Shown here: in pieces, positions 5,362-7,500 of the stretch
Numbering within the stretch: the stretch's first letter is position 1
Layout: every line of letters begins with the position of its first letter
Assembly: GCA_937879875.1 (NCBI GenBank)
Contig: CALFMN010000201.1
Span: 1 to 7,500 of the forward strand
DNA: 7,500 nucleotides
DNA from: an uncultured Chloroflexota bacterium
GTDB lineage: Bacteria > Chloroflexota > Dehalococcoidia > CAUJGQ01
Direction of reading: 5' to 3'
The notes under the pieces: generated by a model
The model's input: only the letters and a program-made list of their open reading frames with translations
The model's database searches: none
Told to the model about the DNA's origin: nothing
Translations under genes and position numbers: made by a program

Positions 5362-6582
5362 ATGGCCGCGACCGCTTCCAACGCCGCCTCGACGCCGACA
5401 CCCACCGCCCCGACCGAACTGCCCGGACTCGCGCTCTTCAACGCCTGGCGCACGGAGATGCAGCGGGCGATGCTGCAGACCGCGCGCACGTTTGACGTGC
5501 TGCGCGACCAGAAGGCCGCCAACGTCGGCAAGACGCCGAAGGACGTGATCTGGCAGCAGGGCACGGCCAGGCTCTATCGCTACCGCGCCACCACGGAGAC
5601 GGTCCATCCCCTGCCGCTCTTGATGGTGCACTCGCTGATCAGCAAGCCGTACATTCTCGACCTGATCCCCGGCAACAGCTTCATCGAGTATCTGGTCGGC
5701 CAGGGCTTCGACGTATACATGGCGGACTGGGGCACGCCGCGGCCCGAGGACAAGTCGCTGACGCTCGAAAGTTACGTGCTGGACATGATTCCGCAGTGCG
5801 TCGAGCTGATGTTGGAAGAGTCGCAGGCGAGCGAGTTCTCGCTGTTCGGCTACTGCATGGGCGGCATGCTGGCGCTGATGTACGCCGCCACGCATCCCGA
5901 GGCGCCGTTGCGCAATTTGGTGACGCTGGCCACGCCGGTTGACTTCACGCAGATGGGCCTGCAGAGCTTCTGGGCTCAAGAACCGTTTATGGACGTGGAT
6001 CGCGTGGTGGACACGCTGGGCAATGTGCCGCCGCAGATGCTGATGCAGTCGTTCCGCATGCTGAAGCCGGCGAGCGAGGTCAGCCCGGTCAAGTACATCA
6101 ACCTCTGGCAGAACGTGCTCAACGACAAGTTCGTGGAGCAGTACCGCGCCTTCGACCAGTGGACGACGGACCACATCCCTTTCGCCGGCGAGTGCTTCCG
6201 CCAGACGACCAAAGAGATCGTGCGCGAGAATAAGTTCTACAAGGGCACGCTGGAGATCGGCGGTCGCAGCGCCGCGCTGAGCAACATTACCTGCAGCTTC
6301 CTGGCCGTGGCCGCGCAGAACGACCACATCGTGCAACTGGCGGCGACACAGGTTCAGCCGGAGCTGGTGAGTTCGACGGACAAGGAGCTGGTGGTGATGC
6401 CCGGCGGGCATGTTGGTCTCGCCGCGGGCCGGAAGGCGGTGCAGTCGCTCTGGCCGAAGGTCGCTGGCTGGCTGGCCGAGCGTTCGCAGCCCGCGCCCGA
6501 GAGCGCCACGCAGCCGGAGATCGAGCTAATCGTCGAGCGCATCGCCACACCCGAGCGCGAGCTGGTCGCGGCCGGCGTGTAG
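5362..6582 (+). CDS. phaC: Polyhydroxyalkanoate synthase, class III-type PhaC
   Basis: A 406-residue alpha/beta-hydrolase-fold enzyme that polymerises (R)-3-hydroxyacyl-CoA into polyester at the granule surface, releasing CoA. The lipase-like box is FGYCMGG with nucleophile Cys165. Asp321 (AQNDHIV) and His350 (PGGHVG) complete the triad. The Asp-to-His spacing of 29 equals that of Allochromatium vinosum PhaC (C149, D302, H331). Other family signatures are LLMVHSLISKPYILDL (86-101 region) and GFDVYMADWG (115-124). Length is nearer class III/IV (about 355-370) than class I/II (about 560-590). It has a low-complexity Ala/Thr/Pro N-terminus (1-20) and an acidic tail of about 30 residues (375-406). 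Class III enzymes need PhaE and class IV need PhaR; neither is in the window. A promoter with an operator-like dyad precedes it and a stem-loop follows. Confidence 0.93.
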   Translation: MAATASNAASTPTPTAPTELPGLALFNAWRTEMQRAMLQTARTFDVLRDQKAANVGKTPKDVIWQQGTARLYRYRATTETVHPLPLLMVHSLISKPYILDLIPGNSFIEYLVGQGFDVYMADWGTPRPEDKSLTLESYVLDMIPQCVELMLEESQASEFSLFGYCMGGMLALMYAATHPEAPLRNLVTLATPVDFTQMGLQSFWAQEPFMDVDRVVDTLGNVPPQMLMQSFRMLKPASEVSPVKYINLWQNVLNDKFVEQYRAFDQWTTDHIPFAGECFRQTTKEIVRENKFYKGTLEIGGRSAALSNITCSFLAVAAQNDHIVQLAATQVQPELVSSTDKELVVMPGGHVGLAAGRKAVQSLWPKVAGWLAERSQPAPESATQPEIELIVERIATPERELVAAGV

Positions 6583-6607
6583 TTCTCACACCAACCGACC
6601 AGAAAAC

Positions 6608-6642
6608 AGCGTCCACGCTCGACCGAACCGGGCGTGGACGCT
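6608..6642. terminator. Stem-loop terminator after phaC, probably bidirectional
   Basis: AGCGTCCACGC (6608-6618) pairs perfectly with GCGTGGACGCT (6632-6642), with extra pairing possible in the 13-nt loop. It begins 26 nt after the phaC stop. On the minus strand the stem is followed by GTTTTCT, making a better intrinsic terminator for leftward transcription from the tRNA gene. On the plus strand there is no clear T-run. Confidence 0.7.
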
Positions 6643-6742
6643 CTTCGGCGTCCAGCCAGTGCCGAGGTCACGACTCATCCGGCAACTCACTATCTGAGGC
6701 GGGGCTGGGCAGGCCATCGGGGCGACCCTGTCGCGGGCGTGG

Positions 6743-6813
6743 TACGGCGTGACGGAATCGAACCGTCTCCTGCGGCTTATAAGGCCGCGGCTCTCCCATT
6801 GAGCTAACGCCGC
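6743..6813 (-). tRNA. tRNA-Ile with anticodon UAU
   Basis: A full cloverleaf folds on the minus strand. The acceptor GCGGCGT pairs with ACGCCGT (first pair G-U), followed by TA. The D arm is GCTC-AATGGGA-GAGC, the anticodon arm GCGGC-CTTATAA-GCCGC, the variable loop AGGA, and the T arm GACGG-TTCGATT-CCGTC. The discriminator is A73 and CCA is encoded next (6740-6742). The seven-base anticodon loop puts UAU at 34-36, reading AUA. A37, A38, U12-A23 and A73 fit isoleucine identity. Oddities are the G1-U72 pair, C26, a short D loop and a non-standard 15-48 pair (A-A). Most bacteria read AUA with a CAU anticodon modified to lysidine. The structure is sound and the decoding role is inferred. Confidence 0.88.
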
Positions 6814-6840
6814 TCGCTGCTGACCGAGCGTATCCTCGGT
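6811..6840. other. Overlapping short inverted repeats upstream of the tRNA
   Basis: CGCTCG (6811-6816) pairs with CGAGCG (6825-6830), and ACCGAG (6823-6828) pairs with CTCGGT (6835-6840). The two structures exclude each other and lie just before the tRNA 5' end. A poor promoter candidate, GTGACG, 18 nt, CATACT, can be traced further upstream on the minus strand but is not convincing. Confidence 0.3.
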
Positions 6841-6898
6841 TCAGTATGGAGGTGTAGAGCCGTCCACGTCACGTTGCCAGATGTTGCTGGATTCCGCT

Positions 6899-7246
6899 TC
6901 ACCTCACGGCGCGAAGCGCCGCCTCCAGGCCGCGTTCAACGAGGCGTTCGTTCGCCCACACCTCGATCGTTTGCCACAGGTCGCCGGGACGTTCCTGTTC
7001 CGGGGCATCGGTCATGAAGCGAACAAACGCAATACCGGCCATTTCCGGCTGTCCCGGCCACTCGATCGCGTCAATGTCGAGGAGGAGCCGCTGCAGCGTC
7101 TCTTCGTCGCAGCGGACGAGCTTCACAGGAGCGAAAAGGCAAAACTCGCCGCCACGGTCGTGGTCTGGAGATTGGAACGCAACGCGGGTGCCAGCACTAT
7201 CCGCTGGCGCTGCACCACGGCTGACGCTCGCCTTCGCCGTTATCAC
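6899..7246 (-). CDS. Small hypothetical protein
   Basis: A 115-residue reading frame whose product I do not recognise. It begins with GTG at 7246, the only usable start after an in-frame TAG about 30 nt upstream, with a weak TAGAG just before it. The first 25 or so residues look unstructured. From about residue 30 the protein reads like a real soluble domain, with alternating hydrophobic and acidic residues (DEETLQRLLLDIDAIEW), a strand-like GIAFVRFM segment, and a C-terminal helix ending LEAALRAVR. There are no membrane segments or metal-binding motifs. The second codon is ATA, the codon the neighbouring UAU tRNA would read. The true start could lie further in. It could also be a chance frame in G+C-rich DNA, but composition argues for a gene. 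Confidence 0.5.
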   Translation of the reverse strand: MITAKASVSRGAAPADSAGTRVAFQSPDHDRGGEFCLFAPVKLVRCDEETLQRLLLDIDAIEWPGQPEMAGIAFVRFMTDAPEQERPGDLWQTIEVWANERLVERGLEAALRAVR

Positions 7247-7500
7247 CTCTACGCCGCAATTCCGACATGGCTAACTACCAGAGTCCCTGGGCGAGCCGCC
7301 GCAGAAACGCCGTCGGCCGTGCCCGGGGCCAGTTCACAGGACAGATTCCGATACCGGTGCACGCCGTGCGAACGCTATCCTCAGGTTTCCGTGGCGCTTA
7401 CCGGCCAGCCAGGGTCGCGGGGCAACGGTTGCTCGCCTGGCTGGTGCGACGGCCGGACGGTTGACCACGAGGCGATGCCGGCCGCAGCGCTCAGGGATTG
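7247..7500. other. No recognisable gene
   Basis: The last 254 bases hold only a 65-residue plus-strand frame (7267-7464) with an Arg/Ala-rich, unfamiliar product and no good ribosome binding site. No repeat, RNA gene or promoter stands out. The upstream region of the small hypothetical gene lies here. Confidence 0.5.

Noticed and set aside
5275..6411. Minus-strand 378-residue frame
   Set aside because: It is antisense to phaC, with a His/Arg/Leu-rich shadow composition and no family similarity.
6743..6813. Integration site of a mobile island at the tRNA
   Set aside because: The tRNA 3' side leads into the phaC terminator. No integrase and no repeated tRNA 3' end were seen in the window.
7267..7464. 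Plus-strand 65-residue frame
   Set aside because: Weak start context, Arg-rich and low information. No support for it as a gene.

Overview
The window is about two-thirds G+C by eye. It looks like the end of a metagenomic or draft-genome contig from a free-living bacterium. The first 33 bases are an untrimmed Nextera (Tn5 tagmentation) adapter, so native sequence starts at base 34. The G+C content, a Tat-type lipoprotein signal ahead of a peptide-binding protein, and a class III-type PHA synthase would fit a Chloroflexota lineage near Thermomicrobia. That placement is family-level intuition, not proven by the sequence.

Layout: (i) 34-319 has no gene. It holds a perfect hairpin, a degenerate inverted copy of it, two G+C-rich stem-loops and a 19-bp direct repeat. 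(ii) 320-4857 is a leftward operon. In transcription order it encodes a family 5 (peptide/nickel-type) solute-binding lipoprotein, a crotonase-fold enoyl-CoA hydratase/isomerase-like protein, a DppB/OppB-type permease and a DppC/OppC-type permease. No ATPase gene is seen before the contig ends. (iii) 4858-5361 is a divergent intergenic region. It has a leftward promoter for the transporter operon and a rightward promoter with an 18-bp dyad on its start site, plus a leader of about 196 nt. (iv) 5362-6582 is phaC, a PHA synthase with an intact Cys-Asp-His triad. (v) A strong stem-loop follows, then a leftward tRNA whose anticodon reads UAU (isoleucine, AUA codon), unusual in bacteria. (vi) 6899-7246 is a small leftward hypothetical gene. 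No gene is recognised from there to the end.

Working together: the lipoprotein would capture a peptide or other small solute outside the membrane and pass it to the two permeases, powered by ATPases encoded elsewhere. The crotonase between the binding protein and the permeases suggests the imported solute, or a product of it, is handled as a CoA thioester. The divergent phaC polymerises (R)-3-hydroxyacyl-CoA into storage polyester, so the region may link solute uptake, acyl-CoA metabolism and carbon storage. That link rests only on neighbourhood. I see no clearly new multi-gene system. The points most worth checking are the UAU tRNA, the phaC operator, the crotonase lacking one catalytic glutamate, and the repeat cluster at the contig end.
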